A stretch of DNA of 64,000 nt from Bombus terrestris (taxonomy: Eukaryota > Arthropoda > Insecta > Hymenoptera > Apidae), in assembly GCF_910591885.1 (NCBI RefSeq), contig NC_063272.1, positions 11,544,364-11,608,363 of the forward strand, written 5' to 3'. Position 1 is the first letter of the stretch, and every line of letters starts with the position of its first letter. Under the pieces are notes generated by a model. It ran no database searches and was not told where the DNA came from. It saw only the letters and a list, made by a program, of their open reading frames with translations. The position numbers were made by a program, and so were the translations under genes. Shown here in pieces: positions 24,701 through 38,600 of the stretch.

Positions 24701-26300
24701 TAAAAATTGTCAGCAATTTTTCTGGCCGTGGTCGCGCGGTGAAAGTATACCAAGATCTAATTTTAAGGTCAATAAGATTCTTCTCTTATCGTGCCTCTTA
24801 AACTACCACCGGCTCGCTAAGTTTCCCGGGGAAAATCTAATTTACGGGAGAAAAAATGGGAGCGGCCGGGACGTACAAACGAGGGTAATCGACCGTCCAA
24901 ATATTATCATTTTTAATGGACGCCGTTCCACGCCGGCATTCCACTTAAATCCAGCGAAATTAATCCTCTAGCAATTCAGGCCAATAAAGTCAGCCTGGCC
25001 AGAGCTTCTCTCGTTCCCGGTCCCCCGGGGCCACCACCCTATTTCTCTGTTTATTTTACCTTTTCACCTCTGTTCCGCTTCTTCTTCGCATCCAGTCACG
25101 GCCCTCGCTATCTTACCGCCGCTTCAGCAGCTCAAACCACTCGAGATACGCCACTAACCCTAATACTATTACCGTCATCCCCTGCCAACAGAATCTGTGG
25201 CTGAGTGTCCTCGATTCCAGCAACAACAATTTGCAGGTTTCCTTTATCCCGGCGAATCACGGGGGAATACAGCGAGTCCTTCTGTTCGAAACTTTAAAAC
25301 AGCCCCTATCTAAGTGAATAACAATCATCCGGTGAATCCAACTACCCTTGCCCCTCTTCCTTCTACCCTTAACGCGACTATTCCCAACTGAACTCGTTTT
25401 CGACCGCCACGAGTAAAAACTTCGAATACCGAGATATCGCGTGCTATGTCGTCTCGCTAAAGGATCGGAAGGGGATTCGGATATCGATATCGATCTGCTG
25501 GTAAAGGAGAACGAGAATCGAAAGGGGAGCAATTTCCTCGAGTCGTCGGTAATTTCTCCGCGATATCTTTCAACGGCGTAACGATGTTATCACGCGCGAC
25601 ACAATGATCAACAACGTCGGAACGTCCCACGAGGAACACCGAAACGCTTTCACAATGGAGGAGGGCGGAAGGCGCGGGCTCGAAGCGGTTTCAGTTATCC
25701 CTTTAACGGTTAATCGGCCGGCCTGGCTGCTCGTAAATTCCCGGCAAAAGAATCACCTCCGTAAGAACGGTCAGCCGTGCAACGCTCTTTTCCTCTTCTT
25801 CTTCTGGCCGCCGACTGCTTTTCATTCCGTACGGGGCAGCAACCAGCCAGTCGAACGAGCATACCTCGAATCGATACGACCGAGAAGAAACAATGGCGAA
25901 TGAAACCAGCAGGGTGGAGGAGACCGGAGCGAGAGAGCGTCGTCGTTGCTTCACGATGGAACGACGGATAATTGCGTTAAATAATCGACCGTCGCTCGGA
26001 ACAGCGACGAGGATAAACGCCACCACCCTGTACGATAAGTGTGTACATGCGCGGCATTGCGTTTGTGTACGTGCACATATACAACCACGGCTATAGGTTA
26101 CGTACAGGCAACTCTCGCTAGGACAGATCTAACCCGAAGACAATGAGGGTGGCAATGGGTACGTTCCCTCCATTGTGCTTTGTTAATTAAAGCCCAGCGC
26201 AATTACCGACGACGCAACTGTTTCTTTCGCCGGTTCGTAAGGCGTCTGTGTCACTTCGCTCGACTTCCCCCAGTTTTATTCCCCTTTGTCCTGTCTCGTA
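21720..26300. other. Large GC/CpG-rich non-coding region
   Basis: One of the largest GC-rich segments in the window, broken by AT-rich DNA at about 22850-23480. It has many overlapping frames of 60-120 codons, none with a recognisable domain. Purine-rich patches occur at about 22060-22150 and 22340-22380. Despite the composition I see no exon series with consistent splice sites. It may hold regulatory islands. Confidence 0.4.
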
Positions 26301-26319
26301 CGCTGTGAAAAGCCATCCT

Positions 26320-29300
26320 TGAAATGCCATTGTTCGTATATGATCTACGATCGATTTATTTTTTCGATCGACGTCCGCGCGTGGATCACGATATTTTGAA
26401 ACAATTAGAGAATCGCTGCTATCGATTTGATCGTATCAGCAAAGCGAATAGAAACAGTTTTCAAACGCTCGATAGCACAGCAATAATAAAATGTAACTAT
26501 TTTGGTAGCTATACTTCTATACGGTTCTAACAAAGTATATTAGCAAGGTCAGTCTGATTATCTGACGCAATTTAAGCACAATCGGTGCAAAAGCCTGTTT
26601 CTGCGAATGATTTCAGCTACCAAATATGTCAAACCGTGAAATATAAAGTGAACGGTGTGTTCGCATCGGTGAATAACACGTTGAGAATTAATCATATAGT
26701 GAGAAAGAAGTTATTCAGCGATTATTTTAATAACTCGTAGACATTCGAGAATTCTGAAATATTCCTTGCTAAGTATACTTTTTACGCCTCGTGTCTATCC
26801 TGACAATATAATTGTCTTTTAATTTATTGTTTTCCGTCACATCCCCTGGCGAAGTATCAACCACTATAACTACATGTATCTTATAAGTACATGAATATTT
26901 AAATAATACTTACACGTTTAATTTGCTACAGTTATTTTAACTAGGACGATTAATTAACAATTACTCGTTTATCGATAGTCGACGTATTAGTACAGTTTTA
27001 TATACTTCTACAACCGATGCAAGAAATATTTCTTTTAGGAAACTTAACATTTTTTACATTGTATCATATTAGTCTAATTTTAATATTCTAGTTCTAGTAT
27101 TTAGTTCTCAGATTGTAATATTGGAATGACCTATCCTAAGTTTGCTTATTTGTATCTTTCCTTTTTTTATTGTAAACTTCTTTTGTAAAACGACTGGCCT
27201 CGTTCTCATGTGTTTTTCTTCCGGATTTATTTAAGGAGGAGATTTTCTGATTTTGCCAGAAGTTACGCCATTTTCTCTTATCGTTTGCCTTTTATGTCTT
27301 TATCAGTAGACAGTTGTTAGAGCGCAGCGTTTCTTTCTTTCAAATATCTTCGAACTCTCCTGTGAAATGGCTTCGCTGCTCGTGATATTTTCGTTTGGTT
27401 GCCTTTAGTGGGAACCGGTGAAGGCTTTCGGTTATATTTTATGCACTTGGTTATTGGATGTTGGAAACATATGCGCAACAGGATGTGCTTTCTTTGGAAT
27501 TTTAGTGGCATTAGGTTTGCTTTCGCAAAGATGTTGCGCACAATTCTGACAATTACGAGGAAAATATTTCCGTGAAATAATTAGAAATGCCACATGGCCA
27601 ACTATAATTTCATGTTCCTAATACGTAACAGCGAATTAATCTATTTATACGAACTATCGGGAACCGTGGGTAATTGCGTTAAATACCACATAATATGTCC
27701 TCGCTTAATTGCCTTATTAAGGCAGCGAATCGATCAAAATAATTAAACCATCCAATTACTAAATGTCAGGCCAAATAATACCGAACTAATAGTCGATCTA
27801 TCAATAACACTGTGTAACGTTAATGTTTCCAATAACTGTAATTCCAACGCGAATTTCATCGCATTACTGTACCCCAACGGTCTAATCTGTTGAAACTTGA
27901 ATAAATCGAATATTCGTTGAATCAAATCGACGCGAGCTGTCGTCTCCCGATACGCGAAATTTATTAGATCGATCTGAAAGTTCTGCCGTGAGATATTGCT
28001 TCTGTATTTACAGCCTTATTCGAGGATTTCCATAAATCGTAGGCGGTTCAAACACAGGTATATTTTAACCGTCGAAATATAAAAAGTGAGAAGACGATAT
28101 AATATTGTCGGAGAGATTATCTGTTTCTGAAAATTTATGGCCACACCTTTCAACTAAATTTGAGCATAGGTCACACCAGTTCGAACATACTACGACAATT
28201 TTAGAAAAAATCGAAAACGTTAATTCCCAATAGAGTCTAATTAAATATCAGTGGTGCATGCATACTGTAATCGTGCAATAATAACGGATCAGATGTATCG
28301 AACAGCGAAACTATAGATTCTTAGAATTATTATGACAGATGTAATTCGTTAAAATAATGTTCGTAGGTATTTATACTCCTTAGATGTAACGAACATTACC
28401 TACTTTTTATTTCGAGATAGAGCAGGCGAAATGAATTTGTAGGTAACGTTACGACAATGTTCATAGCCTTAAACAAATACTTTTACGTGATATTGATACA
28501 ACAAAAAGAACGAGAAACGTATCTTGAAAAATGCAACGCACACTTCACCGGATCTAATATCAAAGAAAAATTGAAATTCCAATCGCATGGCTACTGTATC
28601 GACACTGAAAAAGTCTATAATCGCAAAGCTTCTACGTTATTTTCCCTTCTACGAGGCTTCTATGTAATTGGTAGTTTAGTGAACGCGTATTCAGAGCTTC
28701 GAACCCCTTGCTATTTTTCCCAACCCTCGGAGGAAACTCGTAAAGCGTTATCAGCAAAGGATAAGCGTCAAAGATACGTCAGAACGTCCAGAATGAATGT
28801 ACGTCTGAAGAAAAGAGACGCGGTAAAGGAAGACTCGGAACGAAGGTTGCACGCAATCTTATTCGAACGAAGAACCAACCTCTCAGGGATGAAGATAAGA
28901 CACGAAGCGCCACGTAGGTAGGTGTCGACTGATTTGCATACAGAAGAAGGAAACCCGGATAAAGACAAGGAGAGCAAGAGGTATGAGAGGTGTAGCTTCC
29001 CTCGAATGACACGGAAATCGTTCCGCCAGAAAAGCCACTTGCGTTCCGCCATTGTAAACATCATTGCGGTAACTGGTAAAATAAGAAATGCAGGAATACG
29101 ACGGCTCTTTGTTTGATCGCGTTAAAGAAACTCGGAAATTGCATTGTTTTTAAGAGGTACGTTTGAAATGTTCGCGATACGTGTTCAACCGTGAATGAGA
29201 ATAAATTTGATATTTAATAAATTCGGCGTGTAGCTTGATAACGAAACGTTTTATTAAAATACGAGTCTCTCGCGAAACGTACACGAAATAAAGAAAGTTA

Positions 29301-31170
29301 TTATAATGTTTAGAAAGTGAAATTAATTTCCACTTTGTTTTCGTTCCTTTAATCACGCTCATAAAAATATAGATTTGCATAAATACGTACGTACGTTGAC
29401 ACGTGATTTGCCCATATTTTATCGTTTAATTTGAGCGCTTCGCTAGCAAACGAGCACAGCTGCTCGTATATTCTAATTGCATTGTAATGAAAGACTAGAG
29501 TTATAATTTAGACTAGAATTATAACAGCGAAAGGATTAACAAAATACCTACGATAACGATAATTAGTATTATTACAGCATCGATAAATAATTATACACGC
29601 TGAGGCACAGGAATACGTTCAAGTATTTATTTCCCTTTTTAAAATTATATTCAAATTTCGAATATCATTGTCGTACGTAATACGTAATATGGTATTAGTG
29701 ATTACGTGACTCAGGAAAAAAGATGACATTACGGAAACAAAGCTTATATCGTAGGTAGGCGTTTAAGCAAATCGATTGACGCGTACATATTGCATACATA
29801 TTGGAAAGATTAATTTCGAATAGCAAAGAGCAGCCGCCTGATGAGGATACGAGCGGATCCAAGTAAACATGTACAAAGTACAACGGTGTGGGTGGTAGGA
29901 AGATTAGTTTGCATGCGAAATGATTGCATTGTGCTGCACTGCAAGTGACCCGGTTTCGCTAATCATGCCGCGGACAATGAGATCGCGTACAACGAAGCGT
30001 GACCACACACGTCAGCTCTCTGCCTGTGTATATTTAAGCTCATACACACGTGTAATATGTGTCAATTGAAATGGCTTTATTGTTATCGGACAAGTTGACA
30101 CGTTCGCACGAAAGCCATAGAGAAGAATCGGATCGCGATAAGATCCGCAGAAATTTCATCCGATCCTGTTATGCCCATCAAACGACTGGAAGTATGGTAA
30201 CATTGGCACGAATCTCTAAGACGTGTTCTTCTATATTCTAGAAATGTAGAAATAAAGTTTTAAGCTTTTCATCTTTTATCCTAGAAATCTGCTTTACTTC
30301 TTCTAATTATTTTCGTAGACGTGCAATCTCACAAAGGAGCCACCCTTATTCGAAACATTTCACTTTTAGTAATTTTTCCCGACAGCTGTAAGAAACTTAG
30401 GTTACTTTCTTTACATTTTCTAATTATTTTTATAGAGATGCAACTTCAGAGGGGAATTGGTAGTTTTACGATATCTCGAACTCAAAACGTTTAATTCTTT
30501 CGCGATTTTATCAAAGAGTATTCCAACAAAATTACGTTACACACGGTGCATTAAAGTACAAGAGCATATTGTATTGAAATATAACTTTGAAGCTTTGTGG
30601 CATTACTGTCATCGAAGAACGCAATGTTTGGTTAACATTGAATTGAAAATCAGTATTTTCACGAATGAAACGTATTTTTGTCTTTGCAATAAACATCAGA
30701 ATAATTAACAACGCGTTAAATGTAAACGATTGAAATTGATCCGAAAATATATTATTTAAAGAAATATGCAAAACACATTGCATCGCTTAAAGATTATCTT
30801 TAAAATCGATAAAAGAGCGTAACACGATACAACGCATTATTTTCTTGTTCACACAAGAGGTATGCGAGGTGTCTTCCTGCAATTTGAATACAAGATTCGC
30901 AGGTGTAGATTATGAATCAAATTATCTTGTTATACGTTGTCTGATATGTATATACCTTCCGCTCGTTGTTATTCAGCACCGTTGTTTATTATGGATTAAT
31001 AACGTAAACCTATTACATATTCATATAATAAAATACAAAATTACATATCAAATTACAATAATCGATCTTTAAACTCGTGTTTATCAAGCATTTTTTACTC
31101 CTCGTTACGTATTTAAATGCTTACGCTTAAAAAACATTCCTGTTTACCAACTACACTAAAAATTATTTTC
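26320..31170. other. AT-rich non-coding region
   Basis: Mostly AT-rich, with a GC-moderate part at about 28640-29120. A 154-codon frame (28457-28921) is long for this composition, but it is Lys/Arg-rich, overlaps antisense frames and is unrecognised. A 9-bp inverted repeat, AATGTTCGT and ACGAACATT, lies at 28356-28397. No RNA gene is recognised. Confidence 0.45.
29492..29527. repeat. 18-bp direct repeat, two copies
   Basis: AGACTAGAGTTATAATTT is followed immediately by AGACTAGAATTATAACAG, a short local tandem duplication. Confidence 0.75.
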
Positions 31171-31183
31171 TTTTTTTTTTTTT
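31171..31183. repeat. Poly(T) run of 13
   Basis: A short homopolymer within AT-rich DNA. Confidence 0.7.
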
Positions 31184-31359
31184 AAATATTGCGAGTAATC
31201 TATTCTGAATTTATTTATCTGCAAAAATGTATTTTTTGCAAGAACATTTCGTAACATAACCTGAATTTAATGCTACGGCTCACGCGTCAAAATCAACTCG
31301 ATAAGTAAAAACAACGAAGACCAAGAGCGCAACAAATAGTATAATCAAAGTTTCCTGGA

Positions 31360-32960
31360 ACAAAAATCACACGTTCCTCTGTGCCAACTTAACAGACAGA
31401 TCTTTAAGGCGAGTTTTACGCAATGACAAAAGAGAGAGGGATTGGCAGCGAACAAAGAAAAATCTATTCGCCAAATTGCTCTTCCTTTCTCCGTTTATTC
31501 CACCCCTGATACGCATTTTATTCGCGTTGCGTTTTTCCTTTGCTCTCAGCCACGAGGCAAACACGCATAGGACCCTGGCGCGTATTCTCGCAACAGCCTC
31601 GCGATTGCTTGCACTTTTCACGCACGCGGTTGTTAGAAAAAAAAAAAAAAAAAAAAAAAAGGAAAGAAGAAAGAAAAACTTTGCGAGTAGCACGCGAAAG
31701 GAACCTGGTGTATACGTACTTTGCCGGTTGTTCCGCGAGAAGAGCGGAATGGGGTGGAAACAAACTACGGATACTCCGAGGCAAAGGCAACTGGCGAAAA
31801 GAGGGTGGACTGGAGAGAAAGTAAGGGAAACATTTACTATACAGCAAGGGATAGGAAAAACAAGGGGGTGGAACGCGCACGTGGGGTGGAGAAGACACGC
31901 GTGGCAGAAAGAGAAATCAAACGGTGGAAAATACGGAAAGGAGGGAAAAGATGAACAACGTGACGAGGGGAAGAGAAAGAGAAGCGAACAGAGATAGGTG
32001 GCATCTGACAGCATTGTTGCCCTTCTTGGCGCCAGCACCCTTTCGCGCCCCCGCATGACAGAGGCGTACATAATGGAAATACGCCACGCAAGGTGAGGAA
32101 GGGCGATCTACCCTTTTGCTCTATAGCCGGAGCGGGTCGACAACATCGGCCAGACCTCCCAGTCGTCGAGTCAGTGATCCATAAACAAAGTTCCGCGCAC
32201 GAATACAGTCGCCGTGTTGCGTTGAAACGAATATGTACTCGTCGTTATACGCGGCCACTGTTTCCACCGCGCGACGCAAAAAACTTAAAACTGCCGTCAT
32301 AGCACCCAAGAGCTTGCCATGCTTGCCTCGACAGTGGAGAGAATATTTCGTTCCCGCGAGAATTTACGCTCGCGTAAATGAGTGACAAGCTAAATCGCTC
32401 GCAGTCATGAAAAACTGTAATTTGCGGGGCGAACGTGTGCACGTAATTACCTTGTGCTGGCGTGATTCGCGATTGTTTGTGAATATTAGTTATGTAAAAG
32501 AAGCTCGTGTTTGCTTGACAAAAAGAATTTCAACGGCGAGGCTGCCGGCGGTGCTTAAACACGGCGAATCTAAAATTATAAGCGGCGTGGCGCTGTGTTA
32601 CTACTCGAGTTTTGAGCAGGGATCGCCTTCGTAGTCCCGCGGATAATTAACCCGCGACGTTAAGACCTGCTGCGCGGCCGCGTACACCTGAGAAATTTTA
32701 CGGACTGTTTCAGCGACGCGATGGAAGAAGAAATACCAGCGAGGTCTCTATGCCAATTATTTCCTAAAAACGTACACGTTCTTGCGCCGTGGTATACACG
32801 CACTCGTTACGACGATCCGCTAATTACTGTCAGGTATATTCCTTTTTCAAACTCATTCCCCGCGGTTGCTTTTTTAATTCCCTCGCTATACTGCTTCGGA
32901 TATTATTAATTCTGTATCAAATTGAATTACAAATCAGACGCGAAGAAAGCGAAGGCCACG
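31360..32960. other. GC-rich, strand-asymmetric non-coding island
   Basis: The part from about 31430 to 31990 is purine-rich on the plus strand downstream of a long A-run, which opens frames up to 234 codons on both strands. The peptides are Ser/Phe/Pro- or Lys/Arg/Gly-rich and cross the homopolymer, so they are not credible proteins. The part from about 32000 to 32720 is CpG-rich. No gene is recognised. Confidence 0.45.
31637..31660. repeat. Poly(A) run of 24
   Basis: The longest homopolymer in the window, followed by GGAAAGAAGAAAG-type purine sequence. Confidence 0.9.
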
Positions 32961-35900
32961 TTGGATGAGCCGAGATATTCCCTTGGTTTTTCCGAAAAAA
33001 CGACGCTATAATTACGATGGAATGCATACGATGGAAATACGAGGAAGAGACCGAACAAAGTACAGAAACGTGAAAAGAAGAGGAAAAAGTAAAAAACGTT
33101 GCCAGTGTGGTAAACGAACTTCTTCGAAAAGGATACACTTCAAAAAGATATTAGATATGAAATCGTCATATCCATGTGTGTTTGCTGGAATTGCCTTAAA
33201 TATGTCAAGATATAGTTATCATATCTCGGCGAATAATTAATTTACAAGCAAGATACGTTTAATCTTACGTATTTTTAATTTATCGTGATTAAATCGATTA
33301 AAAAGAGATTAACGTCTATAAGAAGCTTGTATTACGCAATATCTGTTTTACGACTAACTGAACTTACTTGCAAGATAATATTATCTGTGATAAAAATTGA
33401 GATTATCAACTCGAAAGACAAATTAAATTCGATATTACTTTTATCGATTCTATTTCTGCTTAAACGTGCAACCAATTTTGGTAAACACATACTATACTAC
33501 ACATTTTGTCGTTAATTAACAGATCTTTGAAATATTCGAAAGAAGAAAAGCTACCTTAAAAATTATATATTATGACATACATATAATAAATATGTTTTTA
33601 TACGTCGATAGATTAGATTTTAATGAACGAAACTTTAGTTCTCGCACTTTCAATTCTACATTCCACTCTTCAATTTAGAGATAGGTCCCTTAAAACATGA
33701 CCCAAGGCAATAGTATGCAACATCGTCGATGTTTACACTGCAGTAACGCGGCCTATAGACCGTAAATAATACACTTTATAGTACGTGTACCAATAAAGCA
33801 AGGCGCACCCGCATCTGGTTTTACCGGAGGCCGGTTTGTCATGTTGCGCGCGGACAACTTCCTTCTTCTTCGTGCCTTTCCGCTTGTCCCTCTTCCTTTC
33901 GTACGTCGGACCAGCTTTTTTGCCAGCTCGACACCGCCGCGACCCACGCTTCATTCCCACGCCTTTACTCTTATAAATCATCTGCTCCCTTGATTTTGTA
34001 CGCCACTCGATCCGATGTTTGAATACAGCGTCATCGATTAACGGATCATTTATTTTCCGGCTCGCCGAGCTGGCCTACGCATTCTTTCTCACGACTCCGA
34101 TACGGCGGAAAATGTTCGATACTCTGCAAAAGATCTCGATTAATTCGACGCGAATTTCATTCAGCTGGTTGCTCCCTTCGATTACGATTAACATCGATGA
34201 GTAGGAGAGAAACGAGAGTCAGTTAGCGACAGGGTCAAGTGTACAGCAACGACCGAAGTAACGATTAAAGAATAAAACGGGAAGGAACGACGTAATTTTA
34301 CGTCGACGAATGTATGATATAATACAATCGACGAGTGTTTGAATGTACAAGTATAAATTCTAAACTTTCTTCTGTCAGCCTCTATATAAAGCATATTTTT
34401 TTATAGAATTTAGGATTTTATAGAGGAATAATTTTTAGATGCAGTATATATACTGTTAATTGCAACTATTCTATCATGTCGCGTGTTACACAAAATCTTG
34501 TGTCTCAACGTGTCTCACGTAACTAGTACACGGTTCTAAAATTGTAGAAGATATTTTTAACAAAAATGTTAAGCATTCGAATACTTTCGTCAGTCGCCAT
34601 ATATAATGGTAGAATATGGTACTTTGTAAATATGAAACTTTCCTCCCGGAATTGGCGTAGATTCATGGAGCACATGTTAAATTTGATCGCATCGCAAGGC
34701 CTAGATCGGCGTACACGAAACGAGTACACCACCGTCGAGTGGAGAGACAAACGTCTCTATTAACGAGTCAATATCCTCGGGAAACGAGGCTCGATTCGTA
34801 TCTCTTGCCCGGAGAAATCGTAATTACAAAAGGAAGAAACCGTGAGTCGATCCGTGTTGTATCGCTGCGCGCATTGACGGGCTTGGTTTACGAACGAGGT
34901 TTGTGCAACCGCTAAGCAACGACGTTCCCAGAAGCACGCAACAACGTCGAAGAGAAAGATTGACATTTGCGTCAAGTGTCTGCGTGGCATTGTGCGCTAG
35001 AAAGTAACGAAAAGCTTTCCAACTTCGACAACACGCCCGCCGGCTAAATCGAAGCCAGACCCCTGGTTCAAGACGATGATATTGTGTAAAACAGTTGAGA
35101 ATTGTAATCAGAAATTACCAGAACATTCTCTCGAGATCGTAGGTACTACCGTGCTATCTGGCTGGTATTCTCGTTTGAAATCGTACCGTAAACATCACCG
35201 TGATGTGAATTTTAGAAAATGTTTACACTGTAACCCCTTTTACTCCTCGTCATTTTAACGTTCTTGGTGGTCTGCGCACTTTTATGCAAATTCCTATTTC
35301 TACGAATCCAATTGGGGAAATGGAATCTACGTGGAAATTTATTCCACCCACTGAACATTGTAACAATTACATTACACTTCGAATATTTCATATATTTCTT
35401 ATACAAATTTCCTATGAACGCATAAAAATCCGCAGTCTACTTCTTAAGATTAACAGAAATGATTCCAACAATAACTTTTTATATTCTCACAGAGGTATTC
35501 TACGTTGGTCGAGAAAAAGGAATTCGTAATCATATCAGTTGCTCTTAAAAGGAAGCTAAGTACATAGTAAACTATCACGGAATTGACATGGCCGAGGTAA
35601 AAAGTATGAAATTCCACGAGTTCTGACGTTAAACCACGTGAAATTCGTCAAACAAGATCGTTAGATGTGTACGTTTTTATGGCGTATTCCCGTATTCGTA
35701 GCAGCCATTTATTTTATATTCGTCAAACGATAACGATACGTTCCGCGTATTATGTTAAATAAAACGAAACTTAATACAAACGTCGGGAACGGTCGTAAAT
35801 TAAGCGGTTTATTGATGTAACAAATCTCGTATTATCGTGGCACGTACAAGCCGAGAGCATATCACGTGTTTCAGCAATCGAATAAATTCGTCTTCGTCCC

Positions 35901-37980
35901 GCATTACGAAATTCTAAAATAAACGGGCTCCCGCTCGCGTCCAAACCAGAGTTTCTGACAGAGCTTGCGAAACTTTCGTCGACGCGCTTGCGTGTGTCCG
36001 TACCGAGACCTGTAATTCCACGAACCTTCTGTTACTAAAAATGGTAGTCAAATGTGCACTGCTGTACCGCCCCGATGACTTTGGATAAAAATATCGTTGT
36101 TCTGACAAATGCGAGTGCCGTAAATGTTTTGGAAAATGTTTCACGACGATAGCAGACGAATGAACGTTTCTACGTGGACAGTTTTATTTTTTGTTTTCTT
36201 TTTTATTTTTTTCTTTTTAGTTTCCTGAGTCGTCTTGATGGCGTCTCGATTCGATATAAAAACATATTTTTATGCAATATGTTTGGAAAGGTGAAAAGGA
36301 TGCTCAGAATGCGCGCAATATGCAATAATATATAAACGAAAGTAATGGTTATAATACTCAGTGGTAGAAATCAACAAAATCCTATTTAACTTCTATTTCG
36401 TTCAATGTATTTATAGAAATATCAATTTACATAAACATCCGCGAACCATTTATAAGTAATGTGCTATTAGCGCTAATAAATTTTATCCCGTGAAAATGAG
36501 ATTTTCTAGTAAGAAAAATATAGTTGATAATAAGACAAATTTTACAAATCATCTGATCAAATCTATTTCGCGTAAATTACAACTTGTAGTACAACTTTGT
36601 TACTTGTCAATCCACGACTATAGTTAATTATTGAGCAAGAAGGACTCTGGAGTAAACGTGTATTATAAGGAACGTGTATACCGTGGAACAAAAAGGCGGT
36701 ATATACATGTGTGTTAGATCACTTAGTTTTTAATGATGTAGCTATAATTTTCTAAGGTTAACTTTTTGTGGGATATATCTGTTGCGGAAAGATCTGCTTT
36801 CTAACTTGTCTGAATAATTACGCAGGTAACATATGTACATAATTAAACTATTCGCTGAACAGCGAATCCTATCTTCGATATTATACGTTTATTTTGCGAA
36901 TAGAAACGATCGTTCAAGCTAGTAGTACGGTATCATTCGTTTGTTTATTCATTCTGTACTTACTCTCCTGTCAAATGTAGAAAAGAGTTACAAAATGCAT
37001 AGTCGCAAAAATAAAGCAAAATGCCCGGAAACGTAGGTTCATAAATCAACTCTGACAGAGATAAATTGAAAGAAAGGAGAGGCTACTTTATACAAAATCA
37101 GATCTTCGACTCGGAGTTTCACGATTGTTCTGCATCTTTCACTTCAACGTTTTCAAATGTACGAGTTTAAAAGCGTTAAATCTCTCCTCCCACCCAGTCC
37201 GCGTAATATCAATATCGAAACGGTTACTTGAAATCTGACTGAGAAGTAAAAATAATTTTGGGAGCACGAACGAGCTGGTTTTCGTGTAAAGGTTACTTCT
37301 CCTCGAAACGAAAAAGTAGAAGAATACGAAGAACGTTTCAACTGAAAATATTGATTTATCAGAGGAATCAAATATTTCTGAGACTTTATAAACTAACGAA
37401 TATCCAGTAAATCGATAATCCTATAATTTGCAGAATACAGTTAATCGTTATTTTGACACACAATAATACATATACCGCGGATGTTTATGTATTTATAGAA
37501 AATTTAGATGCGCAAAAATACGCAGAACGTATATCGTACGCAGTAACGCCTATACGAAATATAAAAGATAAAATTGTATTGTGGTAGATACGTATTTACA
37601 GAACAAATATCCGGTTGAAAATCATAGCGATATAAGTCGATCAACTGCCAGTTTTCATAAAGTAATTCATCACAAGAAATTCGTTAAAATCATTCCTTCG
37701 AACTGTAACAGTTGAGATACGCGCGTGTAATTAAATTAAGACTCTCAAAAACTTGACTTACACCGATACGACTTATTCCCGTCAAATGTAAGTTGCATTT
37801 GTTCGGAAAATTCACATATACCTTCAAAGTCTACTTATTTATTTGTTCAACCAAACAACGTCCTTCTCTATTTTAAAAGAAGACTGATAGAACAATCATA
37901 ACTATAATAAGAAAGCCCGTCGTAATAACACGATAAAGATGAACTGTTTCTCTCCTATCGATCGAATGGAACGCGTTGGT
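32960..37980. other. AT-rich non-coding DNA with small GC-richer patches
   Basis: GC-richer patches lie at about 33720-34230, 34640-35060 and 35900-36170. A strong pyrimidine tract ending in TTTTTAG occurs at about 36181-36220 on the plus strand, but the sequence after it has early stops and no visible exon. No RNA gene or transposon was found. Confidence 0.45.
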
Positions 37981-38600
37981 GCGTAAGAAACGCGGATCTC
38001 ATCGATAAAATGGTTGTGCGGATAATCCATGCGATGTGCCGGCTTAAAAATAAGATCGAAGGTCGAACGTCGGACACGAATCGCGTGTATTTTAAACGTG
38101 GCGATGTTCGTTTTTTTAACGGGACGTCGAATTAATCGGTCTAACGATACGGAGCGAGACGTCAAAGAGCCGAGGCATAACTTTCTGGCCTACTTTCGCC
38201 GCGCCGCTTGTATAGCCGACTTCGACTCTAACGGCAGCCTCTATAAAGTGATACTGTTTGCGTACACTTCGCCTGGAAACGCGATACACGCCAATAAAAC
38301 GTTTTCTAATCGGGGATAGTTACGTCACCTATGGTTCGAAACCATGCCGGAAATGCCGGGTCCGCAAACGCGAACTTAATGATTTTGCGAAATAACACGA
38401 CCGTCACGCGGCCGCGACGCGTAATTGCCATGCTATACGAACTTATTAGGCATGCGCGTTTGTTGCTCGTATTTCGCAGTCGATGACTTAATTAAACACC
38501 GTGTTAACCGGCGAGTTCGAAAACGATTTGTCATACCGTTTTCTATATCGTTTTTCATCCTGTTCGTTTAATCCCGCTTGTTAAACACGCGCTCACTCGC
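37980..38600. other. CpG-rich island
   Basis: A 600-bp CpG-rich island in AT-rich surroundings. It carries a 96-codon plus frame (38029-38319) without recognisable motifs and a near-palindrome around ATGGTTCGAAACCAT at about 38330. It contains several AATAAAAC, TTAATTAAAC and GAATTAATCG AT cores of the homeodomain-site type. It may be a regulatory element, which is inferred only from composition. Confidence 0.35.

Noticed and set aside
28457..28921. 154-codon plus frame in AT-moderate DNA
   Set aside because: It is Lys/Arg-rich and unrecognised, with antisense frames over the same bases. About one frame of this length is expected by chance in the window.
31367..32071. The longest frame in the window, 234 codons on the minus strand, with a 173-codon frame on the plus strand
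   Set aside because: Both cross a 24-base homopolymer and a strand-asymmetric purine tract that removes stops. The peptides are Ser/Phe/Pro-rich or Lys/Arg-rich and have no domain.
36178..36222. Strong plus-strand pyrimidine tract ending in TTTTTAG as a 3' splice site
   Set aside because: The following sequence reaches stops quickly and shows no exon-like content. T-rich tracts are common by chance in this AT-rich DNA.
38325..38345. GGTTCGAAACC resembling a tRNA B box
   Set aside because: There is no matching A box or acceptor stem at the right distance. It is part of a local palindrome.
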